The position numbers and the translations under genes were made by a program. A DNA stretch of 9,362 bases from contig CAMFHW010000133.1 in the NCBI GenBank assembly GCA_945952175.1, forward strand, positions 1 through 9,362. Direction: 5' to 3'. Within the stretch, counting starts at the first letter, position 1, and the number at the start of each line of letters is the position of its first letter. Positions 1 to 6,049 of this stretch are shown in pieces. The DNA is from an uncultured Phenylobacterium sp. (GTDB lineage: Bacteria > Pseudomonadota > Alphaproteobacteria > Caulobacterales > Caulobacteraceae). The notes under the pieces were generated by a model, which saw only the letters and a program-made list of their open reading frames with translations, had not been told where the DNA came from and ran no database searches.

Positions 1-1
1 C

Positions 2-271
2 CCCTACACGGCTTCGGCCGGCGCCGCAGGCCAGATGGGCGCCCCGCCCCAGGCCAGCGCCAACGCCAACACCTTCGGCATCCCCGCCTCGAGCACCAGC
101 AGCAGCGCGCTCGGCGGCGTCCTGCAAACCTTCGACAATATCGGCGCGGTACGGGCCGACGGCTCGGCCTCGGCGACGACACCCGCGCCCCGCACCGGCG
201 ACCTCATGGGCGCTGAGACCTCCGCAGCGACGGGCGTCAAGCCCGCGAAGCTGGCCCCCAAGCCTCATTAG
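2..271 (+). CDS. C-terminal end of an unidentified protein (partial at left edge)
   Basis: An open frame enters from the left edge and ends at a TAG at 269-271, giving 89 visible residues. Nearly every codon ends in G or C, as in the other genes here, which supports real coding. The visible part is low in complexity and rich in Ala, Pro, Ser, Thr and Gly, with one more ordinary stretch (LGGVLQTFDNIGAVRADG, about residues 37-54). It ends in a basic, proline-containing tail. There is no recognisable catalytic motif or membrane segment, so it is probably a disordered C-terminal tail. I do not recognise the family and the start lies outside the window. It converges on the minus-strand gene ending at 313, with one palindromic repeat between the two stop codons. 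Confidence 0.6.
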   Translation, partial: PYTASAGAAGQMGAPPQASANANTFGIPASSTSSSALGGVLQTFDNIGAVRADGSASATTPAPRTGDLMGAETSAATGVKPAKLAPKPH

Positions 272-277
272 ACCGCT

Positions 278-305
278 GGTCCCGGCATTCGCCGGGATGA
301 GCGGA
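278..305 (-). repeat. Palindromic intergenic repeat, copy A
   Basis: This is one of five copies in the window. The core is a perfect 6-bp stem (CCCGGC/GCCGGG at 281-286 and 291-296) around a 4-base loop, followed by ATGAGCGG. The strand is assigned relative to copies B and D. It lies between two convergent stop codons (271 and 313), where it could act as a bidirectional transcription end, but no T-run follows the stem. It lacks the AGATC end seen in the other four copies. Confidence 0.85.
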
Positions 306-312
306 AATGGAA

Positions 313-2034
313 CTAGGCCGCCACGTTCAGTTTCTGGATCAGGTCGCGCACCAGGCCCATGCGCTCCGGCGTCTTGGCCAGGTCGGCGCGCACCTCGTCG
401 CTGCGGACCAGCCGCAGGGCCTCTGACTTCGCGCGGTCGGCGGCCGGACCCATCGGGGCGGCCTCGCCCACGGCCATCTGCAACAGCAGCATCAGCCGCT
501 GGGCCGGCGGGCTCGCGCCGCGGGACAGGGCGGTGACCAGCTTGGCGTCGGCCTCGACCATCCCGCCGACGTCGCCGATCTTCACCTGGATCGGCACATA
601 GTCCTCCTGGGCCAGCCCGCCGCGCGCGGCCGCCTTCTGGAGCTGGGCCAGATGATGCAGCTTGGTCGACGCGCTGTCCGGGCCGAAGCGGAATTCCTTC
701 TCGAAGCGCAGGGCGGCGATGCCGGCGGCCAGATAGCGCGCGGCCTGGCGCTTGTTGGCGCCGCCGATCACGTTCTCCACCAGCCACATCAGGGCCTCGG
801 TCTCCTCGCGGGCCGAGCGCTCGCGGCCCAGATAGGATTCCACGAAGTCGCCGGTCACCAGCATCCGCGAGCGGGTGGTGAAGGCCTCGGTCACGTCGTC
901 CAGCGGCAGGATGGCGGCCGCGCCGGCCCCCGCGGCGGCGGTCAGCGCCATGGCGAGCGCGCGCATGACCTCGATCTCGCCCTGGGCGTCGGTGGGGCGC
1001 AGGCGGCGCGGGCCGGTCAGCTCGCGCACCACCCGCTTGGCGATGGCGCTGCGGACGCTCTGGAAATCCTCGGTCGAGAGCCAGTGCGCCAGGCGCTGGG
1101 CGGCCTCCGACAGGGGCGGCATCACCCGCGCGACCGAGGGCTCGATGCGCATCACCGCCTCGACCGGCTCGACGGCCGCCAGGCGGGTCATGGCTGCGAG
1201 GCGCGCGCCCAGGTCCAGGTCCTTGCCGATCACGTCGTCCAGGCCGGTCCGCGAGCCCAGGATCTCGGCCAGGGGCTGCTCGATCACCATCAGGGCGAGC
1301 GCGCGGGGCGGCCCGGTCACCGGGGCCGCGTCGGCCAGGTCCAGGAGGCGGGCGATCTTGTCGGACCAGGTCTTGGCCGGCGCGATCGAGACCGCGACGC
1401 CGGCGCCCAGCAGATAGGCGCGCTCGGGCTCCTTCGACACGCGCTCGGCGGCGCGGGCGAAGCCCTCCTTGTCCACGTCGGGCAGATTGCCCTTCCGGAA
1501 ATCCTTCAGCAGCCGCTCGATGGCGCGCTCGGCCAGGCCCTGGAAGGTGCGCATCAGCTCGTGCACCGACAGGCCGCGGGCCTGGGCCTCGGGGATGGCG
1601 ATCTTCTGGATGGCGTGCTGCAGGTCGGTGCCCGACGCCTCCAGCTCCTCGACCAGGTCGGCGCGGTGCAGCAGTTCGAACGGCGTCGCGTTCTTGCGCT
1701 CCAGCCAGCCCTCCAGCAGCCGCCCGATCCGCTCGCGCGCATGGACGGTGTAGAGGTCCTGCGGCGAGACGCAGAGCGGATCGTTGCTTTCCTTGACCGG
1801 CTTCTTCTTGGCCGCGTCCGGCGCGCCGAGATTGAGGATCGAGACCGAGGCGAACTCGCGGGTCTCAGGGTCCAGGGTCTCCTTGGTCACCTTCACCGCG
1901 GCGACCTTGCCGGCCTTCATCATCTCCTCGGCGGTGGCGATGGCCTGGGTGCGGTTCTCGGTGGCGAGCGCCAGCGACCAGGACGCGCCCGGCGCGCGCT
2001 TGGTGAAGAGCTCGTAGTGAACCTGGCCGGACAT
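313..2034 (-). CDS. Unidentified soluble helical protein, 573 aa
   Basis: I do not recognise this family. The ATG at 2034 is preceded by an AAAGGGG ribosome binding site with 8 bases between, and codons are strongly G/C-ending throughout. There is no signal peptide or membrane segment, so it is probably cytoplasmic. Residues 1-72 look like a small beta-beta-alpha-beta-beta domain: strands near HYELFTK, SLALATE, AAVKVTKETLD and ASVSILN, with a helix over TQAIATAEEMMKAGK. A charged linker (KKKPVKES, about 76-83) follows. The rest, from about residue 90, reads as almost entirely alpha-helical and rich in Ala, Leu, Glu and Arg, possibly a helical-repeat scaffold. No catalytic motif is evident. 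It is transcribed divergently from chvI and shares its 188-base upstream region, so co-regulation is possible but unproven. Confidence is high that it is a gene and nil for its function. Confidence 0.85.
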   Translation of the reverse strand: MSGQVHYELFTKRAPGASWSLALATENRTQAIATAEEMMKAGKVAAVKVTKETLDPETREFASVSILNLGAPDAAKKKPVKESNDPLCVSPQDLYTVHARERIGRLLEGWLERKNATPFELLHRADLVEELEASGTDLQHAIQKIAIPEAQARGLSVHELMRTFQGLAERAIERLLKDFRKGNLPDVDKEGFARAAERVSKEPERAYLLGAGVAVSIAPAKTWSDKIARLLDLADAAPVTGPPRALALMVIEQPLAEILGSRTGLDDVIGKDLDLGARLAAMTRLAAVEPVEAVMRIEPSVARVMPPLSEAAQRLAHWLSTEDFQSVRSAIAKRVVRELTGPRRLRPTDAQGEIEVMRALAMALTAAAGAGAAAILPLDDVTEAFTTRSRMLVTGDFVESYLGRERSAREETEALMWLVENVIGGANKRQAARYLAAGIAALRFEKEFRFGPDSASTKLHHLAQLQKAAARGGLAQEDYVPIQVKIGDVGGMVEADAKLVTALSRGASPPAQRLMLLLQMAVGEAAPMGPAADRAKSEALRLVRSDEVRADLAKTPERMGLVRDLIQKLNVAA

Positions 2035-2063
2035 GAAGAGGGCCCCTTTCGGCCAACCAGGTT

Positions 2064-2106
2064 ATGCAAACAAGCTTAAGAGCGGCTTTACCGCGGCGGT
2101 TTGCAT
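2064..2106. promoter_or_regulatory. 8-bp inverted repeat in the divergent promoter region
   Basis: ATGCAAAC at 2064-2071 and GTTTGCAT at 2099-2106 are perfect inverted copies with 27 bases between them. They lie 30-72 bases upstream of the unidentified minus-strand gene and 117-159 bases upstream of chvI. The arms are AT-richer than the surrounding DNA. They could be a two-site operator for a dimeric regulator, including ChvI itself, but the binding protein is unknown. Confidence 0.35.
2076..2091 (+). promoter_or_regulatory. Possible CtrA binding site
   Basis: TTAA at 2076-2079, seven bases, then TTTAC at 2087-2091. The CtrA consensus of Caulobacterales is TTAA-N7-TTAAC, so this is one mismatch away. 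It sits inside the loop of the ATGCAAAC inverted repeat, between two divergent genes. Runs such as TTAA are rare in DNA this GC-rich, which gives some weight, but a single imperfect match is weak evidence. Confidence 0.3.
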
Positions 2107-2181
2107 TACGGGAACCACCTTGGCCGCAGATGATTCCGCCTCCGTGGCGCCCCATTGAGGCCACGGTGCAGGCCGACTAGC

Positions 2182-2208
2182 TTGGCCGAACTTCCGAAGC
2201 GCTAAAGG
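2182..2208 (+). promoter_or_regulatory. Possible chvI promoter (Caulobacter sigma-73 style)
   Basis: TTGGCCG at 2182-2188, 12 bases, then GCTAAAGG at 2201-2208. The Caulobacter housekeeping pattern is TTGaCgS, 10-14 bases, GCtANAWC. The match is 5 of 7 and 6 of 8 with a legal spacer. It would start the transcript a few bases before the chvI ATG, leaving almost no leader. The competing reading is that AAAGGA (2204-2209) is a ribosome binding site, but 13 bases to the ATG is long. Confidence 0.25.
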
Positions 2209-2222
2209 ACCGCCCCCGAACG

Positions 2223-2930
2223 ATGGCCAAGATCACCCTGGTGGACGACGACGAGAACATCGTCACGTCGGTCAGCCTCGCCCTCGAAAGCCACGGCCAC
2301 ACCGTGAAGGCCTATTATGATGGCGCCTCCGGCCTCGCCGCGCTCGAGAACGAGCCGCCGGACCTCGCCATCCTCGACGTGAAGATGCCGCGCATGGACG
2401 GCATGGAGGTGCTGCGCCGCCTGCGCCGCTCGTCGGATATCCCGGTGATTATCCTCACCTCCAAGGACGAGGAGATCGACGAGATCCTCGGCTTCAACCT
2501 CGGCGCCGACGACTACATGCACAAGCCGTTCAGCCAGCGCCTGCTGATCGAGCGGGTGAAGGCCCTGCTGCGCCGGGCCGGCGCGGACGGCGAGGAGGCC
2601 CCGACCCCGATCGGCGAGGCCGGCGCCCGGGCGCTGAAGCGCGGCAAGCTCACCCTCGACCCGGCCCGCCACGACTGCCTGTGGGACGGCAGGCCGGTGA
2701 AGCTCACCGTCACCGAGTTCCTGCTGCTGCAGTCGCTGGCCCAGCGGCCCGGCTTCGTGAAGAGCCGCGACAACCTGATGGACGCCGCCTACGACGATCA
2801 GGTCTATGTCGACGACCGCACCATCGACAGCCACATCAAGCGCATGCGGAAGAAGTTCCGCGAGGTGGACCCCGAGTTCGACGCGATCGAAACCCTCTAT
2901 GGCGTCGGATACCGATACCGCGAATCCTGA
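2223..2930 (+). CDS. chvI: ChvI, OmpR-type response regulator
   Basis: This DNA-binding response regulator is paired with the sensor kinase ChvG and controls envelope, acid and cell-wall stress genes in Alphaproteobacteria. Its 235 residues match the family length. Residues 1-120 are the receiver domain: acidic pocket D8-D10, phosphate-accepting Asp52 (in LAILDVKMPRMDG), Thr79 and Lys101 (in KPFSQR). Residues about 138-233 are the winged-helix effector domain, ending in the typical DDRTIDSHIKRMRKKF recognition helix and a GVGYRY hairpin. The start is the only sensible ATG before the conserved KITLVDDDENI strand, but its ribosome binding site (AAAGGA) is 13 bases away. Its end overlaps the start of chvG by 32 bases, so the two are cotranscribed. 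The name rests on sequence style and on the chvG-hprK-ptsH neighbours. Confidence 0.93.
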   Translation: MAKITLVDDDENIVTSVSLALESHGHTVKAYYDGASGLAALENEPPDLAILDVKMPRMDGMEVLRRLRRSSDIPVIILTSKDEEIDEILGFNLGADDYMHKPFSQRLLIERVKALLRRAGADGEEAPTPIGEAGARALKRGKLTLDPARHDCLWDGRPVKLTVTEFLLLQSLAQRPGFVKSRDNLMDAAYDDQVYVDDRTIDSHIKRMRKKFREVDPEFDAIETLYGVGYRYRES

Positions 2931-4488
2931 CCGTGGCGAGCCGGGATGGCTGAGCTGGCTGCCAGGCTCGCGCCTGGGGCGGCTCATCATCGTGCTCAAC
3001 CTCCTGGGCCTGGCGATCATCATCGTCGGGGCCCTGGTGCTGAACGAACTGCGCCGCGGCCTGGTGATCGCCCGCATCGACAGCCTGACCACCCAGGGCG
3101 AGCTGATCGCCACCATCATCGACCAGGCCGCCACGGTGGGCGAGCCGACGCCGACCATGGATCCGGGCTATGCCAGCCAGCTCCTGCAGCTCCTGTCCAA
3201 CCCGCGCACCCAGCGCGCGCGGCTGTTCGACAACACCGGCAAGCTGATCGCCGACAGCTACTGGGTGGCCGACCGGGTCGAGTGGAAGGTGCTGCCCCCG
3301 GCCAAGGCGCCCGGCCAGCAGGAGGGCATCGATCTCGGCCTGCGCCCCGCCAAGCTGCCGCCCAAGGCCGCCAACGCCGCCCTGTCCTTCGAGGTCGGCC
3401 AGGCCCTGACCGGCAAGCACGTGGCCGGCATGCGCCGCTCCGACGACGGCGAGCGGGTGGTGTCGGTCTCCATCCCGATCCAGCACGTCCAGGCCGTGCT
3501 GGGGGTGCTGACCCTGGAGGCCAACGATGTCGACGAGACCATCGCCCGCCAGCGTGCGGCGCTGTTCCCGTTCATCCTGCTGTCGATCGCGGTGACCTTC
3601 GTCTCGTCCCTGCTGCTCAACACCCTGATCGCCCTGCCGGTCCGGCGCCTCGCCCGGGCGGCCGACCGGGTGCGCCTGTCGCGCGCCCGCTCGATCTCCC
3701 TGCCCGACCTCGCCAAGCGTGACGACGAACTCGGCGACCTCACCCGCGCGCTCGAGGCCATGACCGACGCCCAGTCCGAGCGCATGGGCGCCATCGAGCG
3801 TTTCGCCGCCGACGTGGCGCACGAGATCAAGAACCCGCTCACCTCCCTGCGCTCGGCGGTCGAGACCCTCGACATCGTCCAGGATCCGGCGGCCCGCGAG
3901 CGCCTGCTGGCCATCCTCAAGCAGGACGTCCAGCGCCTCGACCGCCTGGTCACCGACATCTCCAACGCCTCGCGCCTCGACGCCGAGCTGTCGCGCGAGG
4001 ACATGCGGCCCTTCGACCTGGGCCGCCTGATCGGCGAGATCGTCCAGATCTACGAGGCCTCCGCCAAGCCCGGCGAGGTTGGGGTCGTCTACCAGCCGCC
4101 GGACGCCATCGACCCGGCCATGGTCTCCGGCCGAGAGGGGCCGCTCGGCCAGGTGTTCCGCAACCTCATCGACAACGCCCGCTCGTTCAGCCCGGCCGGC
4201 GGCCAGGTGCGGATCGTGCTGGAACGGGTGCGCGGCGACGCGGTGGTCACGGTCGACGACGACGGCCCCGGCATCCCGCCCGACAATCTCGAGACCGTGT
4301 TTGAGCGGTTCTACACCTCGCGGCCCAAGGGCGCGGCCTTCGGCGGCAATTCCGGCCTCGGCCTGTCCATCGCCCGCCAGATCGTCGGCGCCCAGAACGG
4401 CGAGGTCCACGCCGAGAACCGCACCGACCCCACCGGCCGCATCCTCGGCGCCCGCTTCGTCGTCCGCCTCCCGGAAGCCAAGCGGTAA
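2899..4488 (+). CDS. chvG: ChvG, membrane sensor histidine kinase
   Basis: ChvG senses envelope or acid stress and phosphorylates ChvI. The 529-residue protein has membrane segment 1 at about 30-50, a periplasmic sensing domain at about 51-218, membrane segment 2 at about 220-246, a HAMP linker to about 300, and a cytoplasmic kinase core. The H-box is ERFAADVAHEIKNPLTSLRS with His308 as phosphorylation site. The N-box is FRNLIDNA (420-427), G1 is DDGPGI (454-459) and G2 is GNSGLGLS (483-490). I chose the ATG at 2899, inside the end of chvI. An upstream in-frame ATG at 2806 would add 31 Ser/Thr-rich residues that are simply chvI read in another frame. The ribosome binding site is weak, as expected for a translationally coupled gene. 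In Alphaproteobacteria the sensor can be held off by a periplasmic inhibitor (ExoR in rhizobia). None is encoded here. Confidence 0.93.
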   Translation: MASDTDTANPDRGEPGWLSWLPGSRLGRLIIVLNLLGLAIIIVGALVLNELRRGLVIARIDSLTTQGELIATIIDQAATVGEPTPTMDPGYASQLLQLLSNPRTQRARLFDNTGKLIADSYWVADRVEWKVLPPAKAPGQQEGIDLGLRPAKLPPKAANAALSFEVGQALTGKHVAGMRRSDDGERVVSVSIPIQHVQAVLGVLTLEANDVDETIARQRAALFPFILLSIAVTFVSSLLLNTLIALPVRRLARAADRVRLSRARSISLPDLAKRDDELGDLTRALEAMTDAQSERMGAIERFAADVAHEIKNPLTSLRSAVETLDIVQDPAARERLLAILKQDVQRLDRLVTDISNASRLDAELSREDMRPFDLGRLIGEIVQIYEASAKPGEVGVVYQPPDAIDPAMVSGREGPLGQVFRNLIDNARSFSPAGGQVRIVLERVRGDAVVTVDDDGPGIPPDNLETVFERFYTSRPKGAAFGGNSGLGLSIARQIVGAQNGEVHAENRTDPTGRILGARFVVRLPEAKR

Positions 4489-4518
4489 GGCCGTGGGCGC
4501 CCGCAACTCGTCCCCCAC

Positions 4519-4553
4519 CCGCTCATCCCGGCGAATGCCGGGACCCAGATCCT
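4519..4553 (+). repeat. Palindromic intergenic repeat, copy B
   Basis: The core CCCGGC-GAAT-GCCGGG lies at 4527-4542, flanked by CCGCTCAT on the left and ACCCAGATCCT on the right. It begins 30 bases after the chvG stop. It is the inverted partner of copy C: 33 of 35 bases match when C is reverse-complemented. No T-run follows, so it is not a classical terminator. Confidence 0.88.
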
Positions 4554-4587
4554 ATGACGGGACGGTCGGTGATCCGTCCCCCTCTGG

Positions 4588-4670
4588 ACGCGGAGATCGC
4601 GGAGAAAGACGCAGAGATCACGGAGGGTGCTCTTCTCTGCGATCTCCGCGGACCTCCGCGATCTCTGCGT
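4588..4670. repeat. Large imperfect hairpin built from four 17-bp units
   Basis: The unit CGCRGAGATCRCRGAGR occurs twice in direct orientation (4589-4605, 4610-4626) and twice inverted (4634-4650, 4653-4669). The whole can fold into one long imperfect stem with a short loop near 4627-4633. The outermost arms (4588-4604 and 4654-4670) differ at a single position. It lies between copies B and C in the chvG-hprK gap. Purine-rich GAGA repeats of this kind are usually dispersed intergenic elements. If transcribed, this would be a strong RNA structure within the operon. Confidence 0.8.
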
Positions 4671-4696
4671 TCAAAGGCCACCTAGTTCCGTGCTTC

Positions 4697-4731
4697 AGGA
4701 TCTGGATCCCGGCATTCGCCGGGACGAGCGG
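4697..4731 (-). repeat. Palindromic intergenic repeat, copy C
   Basis: This copy is inverted relative to B. Its core palindrome lies at 4708-4723. It differs from the other copies by T for C before the stem and ACGAG for ATGAG after it. Its last base is the first base of the purine run that serves as the hprK ribosome binding site, so the element directly abuts the translation start region. Confidence 0.87.
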
Positions 4732-4737
4732 AGAGGG
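4731..4737 (+). promoter_or_regulatory. hprK ribosome binding site at the edge of repeat copy C
   Basis: GAGAGGG lies 6 bases before the ATG at 4744. It fixes that ATG as the start, against an in-frame upstream ATG at 4627 that falls inside the hairpin repeat. Because copy C ends at 4731, the palindrome's stem could influence access to this site. Confidence 0.6.
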
Positions 4738-4743
4738 ACCGGC

Positions 4744-5235
4744 ATGACCACCCCCCTTCACGCCGGCCTCATCGCCCTCCACACCTCTTCCGGCTGGCGG
4801 GGCGCGCTCATCCAGGGCTCGTCCGGCGCGGGCAAGAGCGACCTTGCCCTGCGCTGCCTCGATGCCGGCTTCCGGCTGGTCGCCGACGACCGGGTGATCC
4901 TCTGGGCCTCGGGCGGCGCCCTCTACGGCCGCGCGCCGGGCCCGCTGGCCGGCCTCGTCGAGGTCCGCGGCCTGGGCGTCCTGCCCCATCCGGCCCTGGC
5001 CTTCTGCCGCATCGCCCTCAGTGTCCGCGACGGGCCGCCCGAACGCCTGCCCGACCCGGCCTCCGAGGCCTACGCAGGGTTGAGCGTCCCGAAAATCGTT
5101 CTCCCACTGCTTGAATCCTCGGCCCCTGCGAAATTGGGTCGCGCGTTGCTGCATCTTGGAGGCGGCGCGGAAGGAGCGTATCAATCCGCCCGCGTGGCCG
5201 CCGAACCCCCGCGGCCGGGTGGGGATACCCCTTGA
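4744..5235 (+). CDS. hprK: HprK, HPr serine kinase (short alphaproteobacterial form)
   Basis: The enzyme phosphorylates HPr on a regulatory serine, coupling metabolic state to PTS-linked signalling. At 163 residues it is the short form that lacks the N-terminal domain of the roughly 310-residue Firmicutes enzyme. The P-loop GSSGAGKSD spans 25-33, followed by the VADDRV motif (46-51) and the family signature VEVRGLGV (72-79). The C-terminal tail is rich in Pro, Arg and Gly and probably disordered. The stop is 10 bases before the EIIA start, so they form one operon with the HPr gene. An ATG at 4627 is in frame but lies in repeat DNA and was not used. Its substrate, HPr with Ser47, is encoded two genes downstream. 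Whether this short form also removes the phosphate cannot be read from the sequence. Confidence 0.9.
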   Translation: MTTPLHAGLIALHTSSGWRGALIQGSSGAGKSDLALRCLDAGFRLVADDRVILWASGGALYGRAPGPLAGLVEVRGLGVLPHPALAFCRIALSVRDGPPERLPDPASEAYAGLSVPKIVLPLLESSAPAKLGRALLHLGGGAEGAYQSARVAAEPPRPGGDTP

Positions 5236-5245
5236 GAGAGTTCAA

Positions 5246-5650
5246 ATGATCGGCCTCGTGATCGTCACCCACGGGCGCCTGGCCGAGGAATTCGTCTTCG
5301 CCATGGAGCATGTGGTCGGCCCGCAATCGGCGGTGGCCGCCATCTGCATCGGGCCAGAGGACGATATGGAAAAGCGTCGCCAGGATATCCTGGCCGCCTG
5401 CGGCCGCGTGGATAATGGCGCCGGCGTCATCCTGCTCACCGACATGTTCGGCGGCACGCCCTCGAACCTCGCCATCTCCGTTATGGAGCAGACCAAGGCC
5501 GAGGTGATCGCCGGCCTCAACCTGCCCATGCTGATCAAGCTCGCCAGCGTTCGCTCCAAGCTCAACCTGGAAGACTGCGTCGCCCACGCCCAGGAAGCCG
5601 GGCGCAAGTACATCTCCGTCGCGTCCTACGTCCTGGCGGGGGAAAAGTGA
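5246..5650 (+). CDS. manX: PTS EIIA component, mannose family
   Basis: This cytoplasmic phosphocarrier accepts phosphate from HPr-His. The 134-residue protein is a single EIIA(Man) domain. The strand IGLVIVTHG places the active histidine at His9, and the conserved loop TDMFGGTPSN lies at 65-74. A GAGAG ribosome binding site at 5236-5240 precedes the ATG. An in-frame ATG at 5111 would overlap hprK by 125 bases and add unrelated residues. The last codon and stop overlap the GTG start of the HPr gene, so the two are translationally coupled. No EIIB or EIIC gene is present, so the protein more likely regulates (in rhizobia through ChvG/ChvI-linked or stress pathways) than transports sugar. The symbol follows rhizobial usage. 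Confidence 0.92.
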   Translation: MIGLVIVTHGRLAEEFVFAMEHVVGPQSAVAAICIGPEDDMEKRRQDILAACGRVDNGAGVILLTDMFGGTPSNLAISVMEQTKAEVIAGLNLPMLIKLASVRSKLNLEDCVAHAQEAGRKYISVASYVLAGEK

Positions 5651-5919
5651 CGGCGACGGGCAGCGTCGACATCATCAACAAGCGCGGCCTCCACGCCCGG
5701 GCCTCGGCCAAGTTCGTCAAGCTGGCCTCGACCTTCGACGCCGAGGTCAAGGTCTCCAAGGACGGCCAGACCGTCGACGCTCGCTCGATCATGGGCCTGA
5801 TGATGCTCGCCGCCGGCCCCGGCTGCGCCATCGAGATCGAAGCCGAGGGCCCCGAGGCCACCCAGGCCCTCGAAGCCCTCACCGCCCTCGTCAGCGCCCG
5901 CTTCGACGAAGACGAGTAG
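5647..5919 (+). CDS. ptsH: HPr phosphocarrier protein
   Basis: HPr carries phosphate from enzyme I to EIIA and is the substrate of HprK. The 90-residue protein has the active-site motif GLHARAS with His16 and the regulatory-serine motif RSIMGLMML with Ser47, equivalent to Ser46 of the classical protein. Having both sites matches the nearby hprK. It starts at a GTG that overlaps the stop of the EIIA gene (GTGA), with a GGGGGAAAA run just upstream as ribosome binding site. The acidic tail FDEDE is short. Enzyme I is not in the window. In many Alphaproteobacteria it is encoded elsewhere as the nitrogen-PTS enzyme PtsP. A palindromic repeat begins 22 bases after the stop. Confidence 0.95.
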   Translation: MTATGSVDIINKRGLHARASAKFVKLASTFDAEVKVSKDGQTVDARSIMGLMMLAAGPGCAIEIEAEGPEATQALEALTALVSARFDEDE

Positions 5920-5940
5920 GGCTGGAGCGCCGACCCCCCT

Positions 5941-5973
5941 CCGCTCATCCCGGCGAATGCCGGGACCCAGATC
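5941..5973 (+). repeat. Palindromic intergenic repeat, copy D (left arm of a 33-bp inverted repeat)
   Basis: The core CCCGGC-GAAT-GCCGGG lies at 5949-5964. The full 33 bases are a perfect inverted copy of 6359-6391 (copy E), so the two bracket the GIY-YIG gene. It starts 22 bases after the ptsH stop. Confidence 0.9.
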
Positions 5974-5984
5974 ATAGGGCGAAG

Positions 5985-6020
5985 GCGTACGCTCAGCCCG
6001 CGCTGAGCACTTGCGTACGC
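5985..6020. repeat. Nested hairpin upstream of the GIY-YIG gene
   Basis: GCGTACGC occurs at 5985-5992 and 6013-6020, and is itself a palindrome. Inside, GCTCAGC (5991-5997) and GCTGAGC (6002-6008) form a 7-bp stem with a 4-base loop. There is no T-run, so it is not a standard terminator for ptsH. Its right arm overlaps the proposed -35 element of the nuclease gene. Confidence 0.5.
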
Positions 6021-6037
6021 GCCCACGCAATGAGAAC
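6011..6037 (+). promoter_or_regulatory. Possible promoter of the GIY-YIG gene
   Basis: TTGCGTA (6011-6017), 12 bases, then ATGAGAAC (6030-6037). This compares with the Caulobacter pattern TTGaCgS, 10-14 bases, GCtANAWC: TTG is kept and the -10 matches at its last five positions. Transcription would begin a few bases before the ATG at 6050, giving a nearly leaderless message, in keeping with the lack of a good ribosome binding site. The proposed -10 overlaps the LexA box. Confidence 0.35.
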
Positions 6038-6048
6038 ATTTAAAGAAC
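6034..6048. promoter_or_regulatory. LexA (SOS) box, alphaproteobacterial type
   Basis: GAAC at 6034-6037 and GAAC at 6045-6048 are separated by exactly seven bases, all A or T (ATTTAAA). The Alphaproteobacteria LexA site is the direct repeat GTTC-N7-GTTC, which on the other strand reads exactly like this. It ends one base before the ATG of the nuclease gene, where a bound repressor would block transcription start. An AT-only spacer in such GC-rich DNA makes chance less likely. Confidence 0.65.
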
Positions 6049-6049
6049 G

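Noticed and set aside
281..296. Repeat copies read as Rho-independent terminators
   Set aside because: None of the five stems is followed by a T-run, and copies lie both after genes and directly before hprK, so a terminator call is not supported.
652..2079. 475-codon open frame on the plus strand
   Set aside because: It is antisense to the well-coded 573-residue gene. The product is a Gly/Arg/His/Leu-rich composition typical of the shadow of GC-rich DNA, with no ribosome binding site or motif.
2202..3158. 318-codon open frame on the minus strand opposite chvI
   Set aside because: Antisense to chvI and the start of chvG, both firmly identified. No motif was seen in the antisense product.
2836..4518. 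560-codon open frame on the minus strand opposite chvG
   Set aside because: Shadow of chvG, which has every histidine-kinase motif. The antisense product is biased toward Gly, Asp, Ala, His and Arg without domains.
4519..4731. CRISPR array
   Set aside because: The repeats are inverted pairs of a dispersed element with no regular direct-repeat and spacer pattern, and no cas gene is nearby.
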